Positions 8,580 through 17,151 of a stretch of 57,784 nt of DNA are shown here, piece by piece (within the stretch, counting starts at the first letter, position 1; each line of letters begins with the position of its first letter). Origin of the DNA: Bacteroidetes bacterium UBA6183 (lineage in GTDB: Bacteria; Bacteroidota; Bacteroidia; UKL13-3). The notes beneath the pieces were generated by a model. It did not search any database, was not told where the DNA came from, and was given only the letters and a program-made list of their open reading frames with translations. The position numbers were made by a program, and so were the translations under genes. The stretch lies in assembly GCA_002422865.1 (NCBI GenBank), contig DITN01000029.1:3611-61394 (forward strand). The letters are read 5' to 3'.

Positions 8580-8597
8580 TATACCCATAAGGGTATA
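8580..8597. promoter_or_regulatory. HipB operator 3 (palindrome)
   Basis: TATACCCATAAGGGTATA has perfect 7-base arms (TATACCC/GGGTATA) and is the best copy of the three. Its centre is 40 bases from operator 2, so all three sites fall on about the same face of the helix. Confidence 0.75.
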
Positions 8598-8641
8598 AAT
8601 TGAGTATTAATATGTCGTGGATAATAAAAGCCAACCAACCC

Positions 8642-8675
8642 CGCTATCGCACGAGTCCTTTCGTGTGGTATAGCG
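8642..8675. repeat. bulged hairpin (imperfect inverted repeat)
   Basis: The arms cgctatcgcacga (8642-8654) and tcgtgtggtatagcg (8661-8675) pair as 6 base pairs, a 2-base bulge, then 7 base pairs (one G-T wobble) around a 6-base loop. No T-run follows on either strand, so it is not a typical terminator. It could be a REP-like dispersed element; the copy number in the genome is unknown. Confidence 0.5.
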
Positions 8676-8756
8676 TAAAACATAACCCCACTAAGTAAAC
8701 AGCTTGTTTATATTCAACCAGCTATGAATTAACAAATAAATTTTACCTTTAAAAAA

Positions 8757-8837
8757 ATGAATTGGAAATTTGACTGTGTTAGAGAGCATAACGACACACG
8801 CACGACACGTGCGCATGAACTGAGGGAAATTAGATAA
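8757..8837 (+). other. short upstream ORF, 26 codons (possible leader)
   Basis: An ATG at 8757 opens a frame of 26 codons rich in Arg, Glu, His and Thr, stopping at 8837, one base before the lipoprotein ATG. It contains the hairpin-forming cgcac/gtgcg bases. It may be a leader whose translation couples to the lipoprotein gene, or chance. No known peptide is recognised. Confidence 0.2.
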
Positions 8838-8838
8838 C

Positions 8839-9684
8839 ATGAAAAATATTAAACTTACAACATTATTAACTTCAATTCTATTATTCGGTTGTAATCAAGT
8901 AGAAAACAAAAAAACATTAACTACAGAAAAATCTAACATCAAGACTATTAAACAATCACCATTTAAAGAAGATCAAATAGAGAATGAGAAACTTGATGAA
9001 GAAGTCATTACTAATATTCGTAATGTAATAGAACTATTTAAACAAAAGAATATAGACAAAATTTCAAATATTATTGGGTTTCCGTTACATAGAAAATATC
9101 CTATTCCAAAGGTTAATGATAAAAATGAACTTATTCAGCGCTTTGATGATATTTTTGATAAAACTTTAATAGAAAAAATTGCTAATTCAAAAATTGAACA
9201 ATGGAATAAAGTTGGTTGGAAAGGAATAATGTTAGATAATGGAATTGTATGGATGGACGATAATGGAGAGAAAATAGAAAGTATAAACTACCAAAGTGAA
9301 GCAGAGAAGAAAATTCGAGAAAATATAATTGCTAAAGAAAAGGAGGACGTACATAGTTCTTTGAAAACTTTTCTGAATCCAATATTTAAAATTAAAACAA
9401 AAACCTCAATTATCAGAATTGACGAAACATCAGAAGGTCAATATAGATTTGCTTCGTGGAAAATAGGTGAAATCGAATCCTCAAAACCCGATTTGATTAT
9501 TGAAAAAGGGCTATTAGAATTTCTAGGAAGTGGAGGAAATCATGTTATTATATTTGCATACAATGATAAATATTACAAAATATACAGAAACTTAATGGGC
9601 GAAGAGGGTGCTCCAGACATTACTTATGATATTGAAAAAGACGAGAAGATAATTTTTACAGAAGACGGAACTCTTTATGAATAA
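8839..9684 (+). CDS. putative lipoprotein, unknown function
   Basis: This 281-residue protein begins with a lysine-containing n-region, a hydrophobic stretch and the lipobox LFGC, so Cys 18 is the predicted lipidated residue and the mature protein is anchored in an envelope membrane. The rest is rich in Lys, Glu, Ile and Asn, with a predicted mixed helix/strand pattern and no motif I recognise. The second half (from about residue 170: SLKTFLNPIFKIKTKTSIIR) reads like a compact beta-rich domain. The gene is more AT-rich than its neighbours and lies beside the hip operon, in a pocket between two conserved genes, so recent gain is possible. It converges with the TPR gene at 9713. Confidence 0.75.
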   Translation: MKNIKLTTLLTSILLFGCNQVENKKTLTTEKSNIKTIKQSPFKEDQIENEKLDEEVITNIRNVIELFKQKNIDKISNIIGFPLHRKYPIPKVNDKNELIQRFDDIFDKTLIEKIANSKIEQWNKVGWKGIMLDNGIVWMDDNGEKIESINYQSEAEKKIRENIIAKEKEDVHSSLKTFLNPIFKIKTKTSIIRIDETSEGQYRFASWKIGEIESSKPDLIIEKGLLEFLGSGGNHVIIFAYNDKYYKIYRNLMGEEGAPDITYDIEKDEKIIFTEDGTLYE

Positions 9685-9712
9685 AAGCTCACGAACCGCT
9701 CACACTCAACCC

Positions 9713-11521
9713 TCAATTCGTATTTCCATCACCACGCAAAGCGCGATAGCGTTTTCTTACTTCGTTTAAAAAGAAACTTGCAGGATATTTCTCTATAAAA
9801 AGCTCGTAGCTTTTACGGGCTTCTTCTTTGTTATTTAGTTTACTCTCGTATGTTTCGGCTAGGTAAAACAAAGCATTGTCGCCTAAAATATCGCTGCCGT
9901 GTTCTTTGTAAACCCTTTCGTATAAACCAACAGCCTTGTTGTAGTCTTTTTCTTTTAAAGCAATTTCAGCGCGTTTGTAGGCCACATCATCGGTTAATTC
10001 GTGTTTAGGATAGATGAGCTCAATACTATCCAGCACACGTGTAGCGTCTGTTAATCGGTTCTGAAAATAGTATAAATCTGCGCGTGCAAACCAGCGCATG
10101 GGTTCTTCGTTGCTATCTATGGTGTTGTCTTGTATTTGTAAACTTAGCTCAATGGCATTGTTGGCTATAAGTTGTGTGGTAGCAGTTTTTAGTACATCCA
10201 ATTGTGCGCGTGCCCACTCAAACTCACCCAAATAATAACTCAGTTTTGCATTTCTAAATTTTGCTTCCTGTCCCAAAGGGTCTTCTAAAAACTCTTTATC
10301 TACTTGGCCATAAAGCAACATGGCTTCCCATTCTTCACCTTTTAATACATAAATATCACCTAAATCTAATTTGCACTCGGCTTTAAAACGGTTGTCTAAA
10401 CGCGGCATGTTAATCAACTCGTTATAGTTGCTAATTGCTTCAGGATATTTGTATAAATAATAAGCTTGCAAGTGGGCCAACTCACGCAAACTTTGTGCAG
10501 TAAACGGGTAACGGCCAAACTCTTTTAAAAAGTTGTTGTATTCAGTTTCTAAAGCAGTTAAATCAAGCGGAGTAAAGTTTCCGCTATAAAATATTTTTTG
10601 GTTACGGGCATGTAAAATACCTAGCTTGGCATTGATGTAAAAAGGTTTATCGTTGCCAAGCAACAGCACTTCATTATAAGCCTTATCGGCTGCATCGTAT
10701 TTTTGGTTGGCTACGGCTAAATCGGCCAACAATAAAATACGCTGACCTTGTTTGCGTTGGCGTTTGTCTATGGCACGGGTTTGCACCAATGCGTTATCAA
10801 AATCTTTACGCTGTACGTAAAGCCAAACCAACATTTCGCTGTATAATTCGTTGGCAGGAAAATCTTTGGCCTTTTTAAGCAGGGTTTGTTTCAGTAATTC
10901 GTAGTCGGCATCTTTATCCAAATATAGTTGCAGGTAGCCCTGCACGTCCTCCAACATTTCCGGGTTTTGGTTAATGGCCGAAAGGTATTCTTGCAACATC
11001 AACCCTGTTTCTTGTTTTTCGGCATATAATTGCGCCAATTCAATACAAAACAAATTGGTGTTATCGCCATTTAGCTTTCGCGATTTTTGGTAGGTAGCCA
11101 CGGCAAAATCTGTTTTGTTTCTTTTGCGGAAAGCATTGGCCGTTTCTATGGTCGCATCATAACTTGCATTTAGTTTTTGCAATACATTTTCGTAAGCTTT
11201 TTTGGCTTTATCGGGTTGGTTTGCCTTTTCGTGCACAAAACCTAAATCTACTGAATAGTAAGGACTTGATGGTTCTTTACGCTGTTGTTTTTTTACCAAT
11301 TTCTCGGCATCCTCAAACTGGTTGAGTTTAAAGTAACAAGTAAGTAAATTATCATACAAGTAAGTTGATTTATTGCCTTTGTTGTACAAACGCTCGTATA
11401 CCTCAATGGCTTTGCTGTATTCGTTATTGCTCATGTACTGAGCGGCCAATTGCTCGTCTTGTTGTTGGGCAAAGGCAGTAACCGATATAAAACCAAAGAG
11501 TAAAAATAGATATTTAAACAT
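9713..11521 (-). CDS. secreted/periplasmic tetratricopeptide repeat protein
   Basis: This 602-residue protein has a signal peptide (YLFLLFGFISVTAFA, then QQQDEQ) and TPR repeats through most of its length, for example AQYMSNNEYSKAIEVYERLY, DLGFVHEKANQPDKAKKAYE and RAEIALKEKDYNKAVGLYER near the C-terminus. There is no lipobox, so a periplasmic or outer-membrane-associated scaffold is likely. It is divergent from the Wzx-like flippase, with a 99-base shared upstream region. In Bacteroidota such TPR genes often sit beside flippase and cell-envelope genes (general recollection), which would fit an envelope-assembly role. The exact function is unknown. Confidence 0.85.
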   Translation of the reverse strand: MFKYLFLLFGFISVTAFAQQQDEQLAAQYMSNNEYSKAIEVYERLYNKGNKSTYLYDNLLTCYFKLNQFEDAEKLVKKQQRKEPSSPYYSVDLGFVHEKANQPDKAKKAYENVLQKLNASYDATIETANAFRKRNKTDFAVATYQKSRKLNGDNTNLFCIELAQLYAEKQETGLMLQEYLSAINQNPEMLEDVQGYLQLYLDKDADYELLKQTLLKKAKDFPANELYSEMLVWLYVQRKDFDNALVQTRAIDKRQRKQGQRILLLADLAVANQKYDAADKAYNEVLLLGNDKPFYINAKLGILHARNQKIFYSGNFTPLDLTALETEYNNFLKEFGRYPFTAQSLRELAHLQAYYLYKYPEAISNYNELINMPRLDNRFKAECKLDLGDIYVLKGEEWEAMLLYGQVDKEFLEDPLGQEAKFRNAKLSYYLGEFEWARAQLDVLKTATTQLIANNAIELSLQIQDNTIDSNEEPMRWFARADLYYFQNRLTDATRVLDSIELIYPKHELTDDVAYKRAEIALKEKDYNKAVGLYERVYKEHGSDILGDNALFYLAETYESKLNNKEEARKSYELFIEKYPASFFLNEVRKRYRALRGDGNTN

Positions 11522-11620
11522 GTTGCACGAAAATATACAAACCTGCGTTGTTTGTTAATAATCAACGAAAATTCTGCTAAATATTTTACATTACTTTTGA
11601 TGCCTAATTAATTATTACTG

Positions 11621-13078
11621 TTGAATCCGCTCAAAAAACTCGCGTCACAAACAGCCGTTTATGGTTTAAGTCAGATAGTAGGACGTTTTGTAAACTATCT
11701 TTTGGTGCCCCTGCACACGGCATTGTTCGATACAGCCGAATTTGGTGTCAATACCTTAATGTACTCGTATGTTACATTTTTTAATGTGTTGCTTACTTAC
11801 GGCATGGAAACCGCGTTTTTTAGGTTCTCGCAAAAACAAGATAATCCGGCACAGGTGTATAGTACAGCCTTAACTTCTTTAATCAGTTCATCGTTGTTTT
11901 TTGGTTTATTGTTTGGTGTTTTTTCACCACAAATAGCCTCAGTTATTAATGTACCCGAACACCCCGAATATGTTGTTTACTTTACAGCAATAATTGCTTT
12001 AGATGCCATAAGTGCTGTACCTTTCGCGTATTTACGCCAGCAAAACAAAGCACTAAAATTTGCCATCGTTAAAAACATCAACATCTTTACCAATATCTTA
12101 TTAAACCTGTATTTTTTATTGTTATGTCCGTACATACAAAAAGAGTACGGTACACTTTTACCGCTATACAACGGCACCGTAAACATAGGGTATATTTTTC
12201 TGGCCAATTTAATAGCAAGTATTGTTACTATACCCTTGTTATGGAAAGAGATTTGGGCCATACGTAATGCATCATTTAACAAAACCCTATGGCGCGAAAT
12301 GTTGATATATGGTTTACCATTAATGGTGGTGGGTTTTGCGGGTATGATTAATGAAACACTGGACAGGATTATTATTTCATACGTTTATACTGACGTGCAA
12401 GAAGGATTACGAGCAACAGGTATTTATGGCGCCAATTATAAACTTTCCATACTAATGAGTTTGTTTATTCAGGCATTTAGGTACGCGGCAGAACCTTTCT
12501 TTTTTAACCATGCAAAAGACAACGACAAACGCCACATTTATGCTACGGTAATGAATTATTTTACTTTGGTTTGTTTGGTTTTGTTTTTAACGGTTACCTT
12601 ATACATTGATGTGTTTAAACACTTCATCAATAACAGGTACTGGGAAGGTTTACATGTTGTACCTGTTTTGTTATTGGCCAATATGTTTTTGGGCATGTAT
12701 TATAATTTATCTATTTGGTACAAGTTGAGTGACAATACCAACAAAGGTGCTATGATATCAACCACGGGGGCGGTGATAACCATTTTGGCCAACATCATTT
12801 TGGTGCCCTTATTAGGTTATACCGGCAGTGCTTGGGCCACGTTAATTTGTTATGTAAGTATGGCTGTAATTTGTTATGTAATGGGTGCAAAATATTATCC
12901 TATTCCTTACCAGGTTGGCCGATTATTGGGGTACGTAGTTTTTGCATTGGTATTGTATTTTGTGTCTACATCCTTGCCGTTTGCAGCAGGATATGTAAAG
13001 TATGCCTCAAGTACAATTTTGTTATTGATTTTTGTTGTTGCTGCGTTTTTGATGGAGCGCAAAAACAAAATTGCCTAA
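11621..13078 (+). CDS. oligosaccharide flippase / polysaccharide biosynthesis membrane protein (Wzx-like)
   Basis: This 485-residue MOP-superfamily membrane protein has about 12-14 hydrophobic segments spread over its length. It opens with NPLKKLASQTAVYGLSQIVG and FVNYLLVPLHTALF, the standard start of polysaccharide flippases that move lipid-linked oligosaccharides across the inner membrane. The initiator is TTG at 11621; the only close upstream ATG (11600) runs into a stop after three codons. A TAnnTTTG match lies at 11592-11599 without a convincing -33 partner. Being on the opposite strand from the big locus and next to a TPR gene, it may serve general envelope synthesis rather than the ABC-exported product. 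Confidence 0.87.
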   Translation: MNPLKKLASQTAVYGLSQIVGRFVNYLLVPLHTALFDTAEFGVNTLMYSYVTFFNVLLTYGMETAFFRFSQKQDNPAQVYSTALTSLISSSLFFGLLFGVFSPQIASVINVPEHPEYVVYFTAIIALDAISAVPFAYLRQQNKALKFAIVKNINIFTNILLNLYFLLLCPYIQKEYGTLLPLYNGTVNIGYIFLANLIASIVTIPLLWKEIWAIRNASFNKTLWREMLIYGLPLMVVGFAGMINETLDRIIISYVYTDVQEGLRATGIYGANYKLSILMSLFIQAFRYAAEPFFFNHAKDNDKRHIYATVMNYFTLVCLVLFLTVTLYIDVFKHFINNRYWEGLHVVPVLLLANMFLGMYYNLSIWYKLSDNTNKGAMISTTGAVITILANIILVPLLGYTGSAWATLICYVSMAVICYVMGAKYYPIPYQVGRLLGYVVFALVLYFVSTSLPFAAGYVKYASSTILLLIFVVAAFLMERKNKIA

Positions 13079-13088
13079 ACTTATAAAG

Positions 13089-13138
13089 CAACAGATTTCA
13101 CGGATTACATCAAAACGATTCATCTGTGAAACCTGTGG
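13089..13138. repeat. imperfect inverted repeat between convergent genes
   Basis: Arms 13089-13105 (caacagatttcacggat) and 13122-13138 (atctgtgaaacctgtgg) are complementary at 14 of 17 positions around a 16-base loop. It lies between the flippase end and the next convergent gene, so it could act as a bidirectional transcription end, or be a dispersed repeat common in Bacteroidota genomes (impression, unchecked). Confidence 0.5.
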
Positions 13139-13149
13139 CGAAAAGTTAT

Positions 13150-13563
13150 TTATTCTAACTCCATTCTATCAGAGGGGTCAACCATGGTTTCTTCATTTAA
13201 TGGTTTTGATACTTCTTCAGCTTTTGTATTGAGTGTTTCAAGCGTCAGTTTATCGGAGGTAGTGGTTACTATCCAGGTATGGTTACGTTTATGAAACACC
13301 TGAGCAATTAAACCAAAGTTGGTTTTAAACAACTGTTCCAATTCGGTTATGGTGTGGTTGCCATGAATTTCAACTTCATTACTAAGTGCTATTTTACTGA
13401 TTTCGTTGATGGTTTTGTCATGGTCTTTTATCATTTCATTTGCAGTAAATATTCCATCTGCGTTGGCATCAATAAAAAACTCAATTTTTAAAAACGGAAA
13501 TTTTGTAGCAAAAGCATCTTGTATTTGTTTGATGGTAGTGTGGGTACTAATTTTAATAATCAT
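13150..13563 (-). CDS. conserved-looking small protein, unknown function
   Basis: This is a 137-residue protein if started at the ATG at 13563 (MIIKISTHTTIKQIQ); an upstream in-frame ATG at 13584 adds seven residues and looks less natural. It has no signal peptide or membrane segment. The pattern is two similar alpha/beta halves: an N-terminal part with TIKQIQDAFATKFPFLKIEFF, and a second with TITELEQLFKTNFGLIAQVF, so it may contain an internal duplication of an I-x(2)-[LI]-x(3)-F unit. The C-terminus is acidic. I do not recognise a named family. It converges with the Wzx-like gene across the inverted repeat. Confidence 0.7.
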   Translation of the reverse strand: MIIKISTHTTIKQIQDAFATKFPFLKIEFFIDANADGIFTANEMIKDHDKTINEISKIALSNEVEIHGNHTITELEQLFKTNFGLIAQVFHKRNHTWIVTTTSDKLTLETLNTKAEEVSKPLNEETMVDPSDRMELE

Positions 13564-13641
13564 AATGTGTAGATTTAAAAACACAAGGTAATGTAATCAC
13601 CTGACTAAAGTAGTGATTTAAATCAGCACGAAATGAAATAG

Positions 13642-16236
13642 TTATTGGTTTTTTGGCATAGATGAATCTGATAGTTTTTTGGCATCAGCATACATTCTTT
13701 GGATAATTTGATTGTTTGGGTAATAACTCATTGCTCTTTCTGCATAATAAAGTGCGCTTTCATATTTACCATTGGCAAGCATGTTGTAGATTAATATTTC
13801 GTGCATGTTTTCGTTCTGCGGAATTTTTGCCAAATACATATTTGCGTATTTTTCGGTTTCATCTACTTGTTTTAACTCGTAACATGTTTTAGCCAATTCC
13901 TCCAATGCAAATAAGTTTTCAGAATCAATTTTTAATGCTTGTTCAAGTGCCGGCTTTGCTTTTGTATAATCTCCTAATCCTATGTAAACCCTTGCTAAAT
14001 CAAAGTTTGTATTAAAAAAGTAAGGATAAATTTCAATTGATTTTTGCAAATGAAGGGCTGCCTTGTTTTGCATTTCTATAATTTTTTGTTGACTTAGATT
14101 TTTATCAATGCTTGATATGTACATAAAGTTAAGCGCCAATAAATTATGTGCTTGGGCTGAGTTGTCAAGATGGCTAATATCATGTGACATGAGCGTCAAC
14201 GGATCTTTCCAATCGCTATTTCTACTAATACTGCGCATAGAAAACAAGATTAAAACAAGAATAATTACGAGCTCGAATCCTTTTGGCTTAAACAACGAGA
14301 AAGACGGTTTAAGTTTTAAAATATATGCAGAAACGGCCAAACAAAAACCCACTGAAGCAGTATAAGCAAGGCGCTCTCCCACCATTCCAGCAACAGGTTC
14401 AAACCAATTGCTAAACAAGGAGATATTTAATAGATACCAAGCAATACCAATGCTGAGAAGCGTGTTTTTGTTGAGCTGCCACAAGGCAATAACAATTAAA
14501 CTTACATAAAATAAAAAGCCTAGCCAAGCTGTTTTATCAGAGAAATTTACTGTTTTAGCTTTGGCGTATCCATAATAAAATGATAGTTCGGCAGGATATA
14601 GTGTAAGGCGTGCATATTCGGCAATGGTAGCAAATCCGGTTGCTAAAATTTCTGCTCTGGTATATTGTCCTGATAATGTATTTTCAATATAATTAACCTT
14701 CCGTCCATTTTCTGTGTTTTTTGATGGTTTATTATTGAGGTATTCTGATTGGAATCGTTGATACTGCTGGTTAAATTTTTCAGTTAAAGGTGAATGTACC
14801 TGATTAGAGAAAAAAATACAGGTTGTAGCAACTATTATTATGGATAGTTTAATGAGTGATTTTTCAAAGGTTAATTTCTCTGACATTACATTCTCATTAA
14901 GTACTTTTAAAATGGCATAACCAATAAGTAAATAATGGAAGACTGAGCTCTGAAATAAAATAGCTGAAAGTGTGGTAGAGAATAGAATGAAGGCAAGTCC
15001 CCAAATTGCTCTTTTGTTCAATAACAAAAAATAGAGTGCAATTTCAATAAATATACTTGCGCTTATCAAGCTTTTATGAACACTTAAGTAAGCTATTAAA
15101 GGTAATGTAGCTAATGCCAATATGAGGTAATCTATTTTTTTTCTTTGGCTAAGTACACTACCCTGAACAATACAAGCAATAGCAAACACCAAGGCATATT
15201 TATGAAAAACTTTTACATCAAAAAGGAAGGCAACTAAGGTAATTTGAAGTGCAAGAATAAGCATACTTGATAGGCGATTAGTTTTTAGTGATAGCACTGT
15301 TAATGCTATTGAAAAAGTAATTATCGTTATCTCCTTTAAAGTAAAGCCTAATGTATATACGGATAGTGATAAAATGATTAAAATAAATTTTATCGGAATT
15401 TTTGATAAGTAAGTTTTTAAGAAAGTGGTATAATTTGAAAAGTTGATAAATACATGTGTAAATATTAAACCTAAAAACGGGAGTAATAGTAAAATAACAC
15501 CTCTGTATAATTGCAAATCCGAGCCAATAACGGCAGCAGGAATAGACAATAACAATGCTTTAAATAGTGATTTTTTGAATGTTGTTTGACCTAAAACCAT
15601 CAAAGTAGATGGTACAATTACGGCTATTGGGTAAATAGATGTTTTAGCAAGCATACCTAAAGTAAATGCAATAAAACTGTATACGACCCATTTAAATGCC
15701 AAATTAGTGGTGTATTTGGTAATGCAGTACACAGAAACTAAACCGAATAACAGCGCTAACAATTCGTCACGATTTTTTATACTTGCCACGGCTTCGGTAT
15801 GCACCGGATGTAATGCAAAAATTAAGGAAGCGAGAAATGCGATATTGATATTATTTTCACCAAACCACTTAACACATAGTTTAAAGAACAAACAAACGGT
15901 GATAAGATAAAGCAACAAATTAATAAAATGACTAACACCTGCATGTTCTCCTAAAAACTGGTGTTCTATAGCAAACGAGATATGAACCAAAGGGCGATAG
16001 CCGAAGTTTATATCTGAATTATTGGAGTAATAATTACTGGTTAAAATAGCTTTAATAGCGGATAAACCTTTTGAGGTATAAATATGATTTTGCGTAACTA
16101 AATGGTCGTCCATGTTGTAACCATTAAACACGGTGTTACCAAAAACAAGGGCAACAACCGAAGCGAAAATAAGGTAATATTTACCAAGGGAGTTTTTAAC
16201 AGATGCTATATTTAGTGTTTTATTTTGTTTCATCAT
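13642..16236 (-). CDS. TMTC-like membrane glycosyltransferase with C-terminal TPRs
   Basis: This 864-residue protein has about ten or more transmembrane segments followed by TPR repeats (about residues 690-860, for example FDLARVYIGLGDYTKAKPAL). The N-terminal luminal/periplasmic loop carries GYNMDDHLV with an acidic pair typical of GT-C enzymes, and IFALHPVHTEAVASIKNRDE is a signature of TMTC/DUF1736-type proteins, whose animal members are O-mannosyltransferases. It probably transfers a sugar from a polyprenyl-phosphate donor to a periplasmic acceptor; the acceptor is unknown. It lies last in the minus-strand run, 8 bases after the glycosyltransferase at 16245. Sampled lines here are very AT-rich. 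Confidence 0.8.
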   Translation of the reverse strand: MMKQNKTLNIASVKNSLGKYYLIFASVVALVFGNTVFNGYNMDDHLVTQNHIYTSKGLSAIKAILTSNYYSNNSDINFGYRPLVHISFAIEHQFLGEHAGVSHFINLLLYLITVCLFFKLCVKWFGENNINIAFLASLIFALHPVHTEAVASIKNRDELLALLFGLVSVYCITKYTTNLAFKWVVYSFIAFTLGMLAKTSIYPIAVIVPSTLMVLGQTTFKKSLFKALLLSIPAAVIGSDLQLYRGVILLLLPFLGLIFTHVFINFSNYTTFLKTYLSKIPIKFILIILSLSVYTLGFTLKEITIITFSIALTVLSLKTNRLSSMLILALQITLVAFLFDVKVFHKYALVFAIACIVQGSVLSQRKKIDYLILALATLPLIAYLSVHKSLISASIFIEIALYFLLLNKRAIWGLAFILFSTTLSAILFQSSVFHYLLIGYAILKVLNENVMSEKLTFEKSLIKLSIIIVATTCIFFSNQVHSPLTEKFNQQYQRFQSEYLNNKPSKNTENGRKVNYIENTLSGQYTRAEILATGFATIAEYARLTLYPAELSFYYGYAKAKTVNFSDKTAWLGFLFYVSLIVIALWQLNKNTLLSIGIAWYLLNISLFSNWFEPVAGMVGERLAYTASVGFCLAVSAYILKLKPSFSLFKPKGFELVIILVLILFSMRSISRNSDWKDPLTLMSHDISHLDNSAQAHNLLALNFMYISSIDKNLSQQKIIEMQNKAALHLQKSIEIYPYFFNTNFDLARVYIGLGDYTKAKPALEQALKIDSENLFALEELAKTCYELKQVDETEKYANMYLAKIPQNENMHEILIYNMLANGKYESALYYAERAMSYYPNNQIIQRMYADAKKLSDSSMPKNQ

Positions 16237-16244
16237 ATTGTTTT

Positions 16245-17144
16245 TTAGCGCTCTAGCAGGCGACTAATTTTCCATTTCATATAGTTAATGTAAACGCTTA
16301 CTGTATAGGTTTTAAAATAAGAGCGTTTATTGGTATATGTTGAATTGTATGTTTGTAAATTTTCAATATATAAGAGGTATTCAGGGTTAAAGAAGTTGTC
16401 GGGTTTTGCGAAATGAATTAATGATGTTTCGGCAAAATGAATAAATATTAATGGGTATGATTGTTCAATTTCAATTTCATGTTTTATTTTCCTATCAAGT
16501 TTGTACCATAAATAATTCCAACCGGCTAGGTTACATCCCTTGTGCTTTAATACCATCACATCATCAAACAAAACTGGTAATAAATCTAAATATTTTTGAT
16601 CATCAAATAAGCCTCGCCAATAACTTTTTTTGATATTGTATAAACAGCATTCCGACCACCATTGCAGTGCTTTAACGGCATTTTTGCTTGCGCCAATAAA
16701 ACCTGCGTTGTATAACCCAACTTTAAAATTTGCCTCCAGCCAATTTTGATTTTCATTGGGGCTAGTATCATAAAAATGTGGTGTTAATAGAATGCTGTTT
16801 TTATCAAGTAAATCAAATAAAAATTTAGGGTTGTTAAAGAAGTAAATATCATTATCAACATAAATAACTTTTTCATTTTGTTTTAAAAGCTGCATTAAAA
16901 AAATGCTTTTAAGTGCCCAACGCAGTTTATCTGTTTGGTTACAATATTTAGCTATCAACCTAAGTCCTGTTTCATGTTGTATTGATTGAAGAGAATAGTA
17001 GCTGATATTGTCAGATTTGTCGTTTACTTGATCTCCATCAACCATCAGTACATGTAAATGCATGTTAAATTTATTTAAACTATCAGCAAGAGCTCTAGTT
17101 TTAAACAAGTGTGATTGGGTTGATATGGTGCAAAAATGTCTCAA
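16245..17144 (-). CDS. glycosyltransferase, GT-A-like (nucleotide-diphospho-sugar transferase fold)
   Basis: This 299-residue cytoplasmic protein starts with RHFCTISTQSHLFKTRALAD and has KVIYVDNDIYFFNNPKFL, a DxD motif in the context used by GT-A enzymes to bind metal and sugar nucleotide. Later conserved-looking stretches are GLYNAGFIGASKNAVKALQW and DDQKYLDLLPVLFDDV, which resemble GT8/GT24-like and DUF-type nucleotide-diphospho-sugar transferases. The C-terminus is basic (KISRLLER) and may contact the membrane. It sits between the TMTC-like gene (8-base gap) and the HTTM-like gene (7-base gap). Donor and acceptor are unknown. Confidence 0.8.
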   Translation of the reverse strand: MRHFCTISTQSHLFKTRALADSLNKFNMHLHVLMVDGDQVNDKSDNISYYSLQSIQHETGLRLIAKYCNQTDKLRWALKSIFLMQLLKQNEKVIYVDNDIYFFNNPKFLFDLLDKNSILLTPHFYDTSPNENQNWLEANFKVGLYNAGFIGASKNAVKALQWWSECCLYNIKKSYWRGLFDDQKYLDLLPVLFDDVMVLKHKGCNLAGWNYLWYKLDRKIKHEIEIEQSYPLIFIHFAETSLIHFAKPDNFFNPEYLLYIENLQTYNSTYTNKRSYFKTYTVSVYINYMKWKISRLLER

Positions 17145-17151
17145 AGTGTAA

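Larger units (their letters stand above)
8598..8838. other. intergenic stretch between hip promoter and lipoprotein gene
   Basis: The full gap between the chosen hipB start (8495) and the lipoprotein start (8839) is 343 bases. Its hip-proximal part holds the operators and promoter. The remainder holds a bulged hairpin at 8642-8675, a weak TACCTTTA -7-like element at 8744-8751 and a 26-codon open frame at 8757-8837. No RNA gene or transposase remnant is recognised. Confidence 0.6.

Noticed and set aside
8642..8675. Integron attC site or terminator
   Set aside because: No GTTRRRY/RYYYAAC core sites and no integrase in the window; no T-run beside the hairpin.
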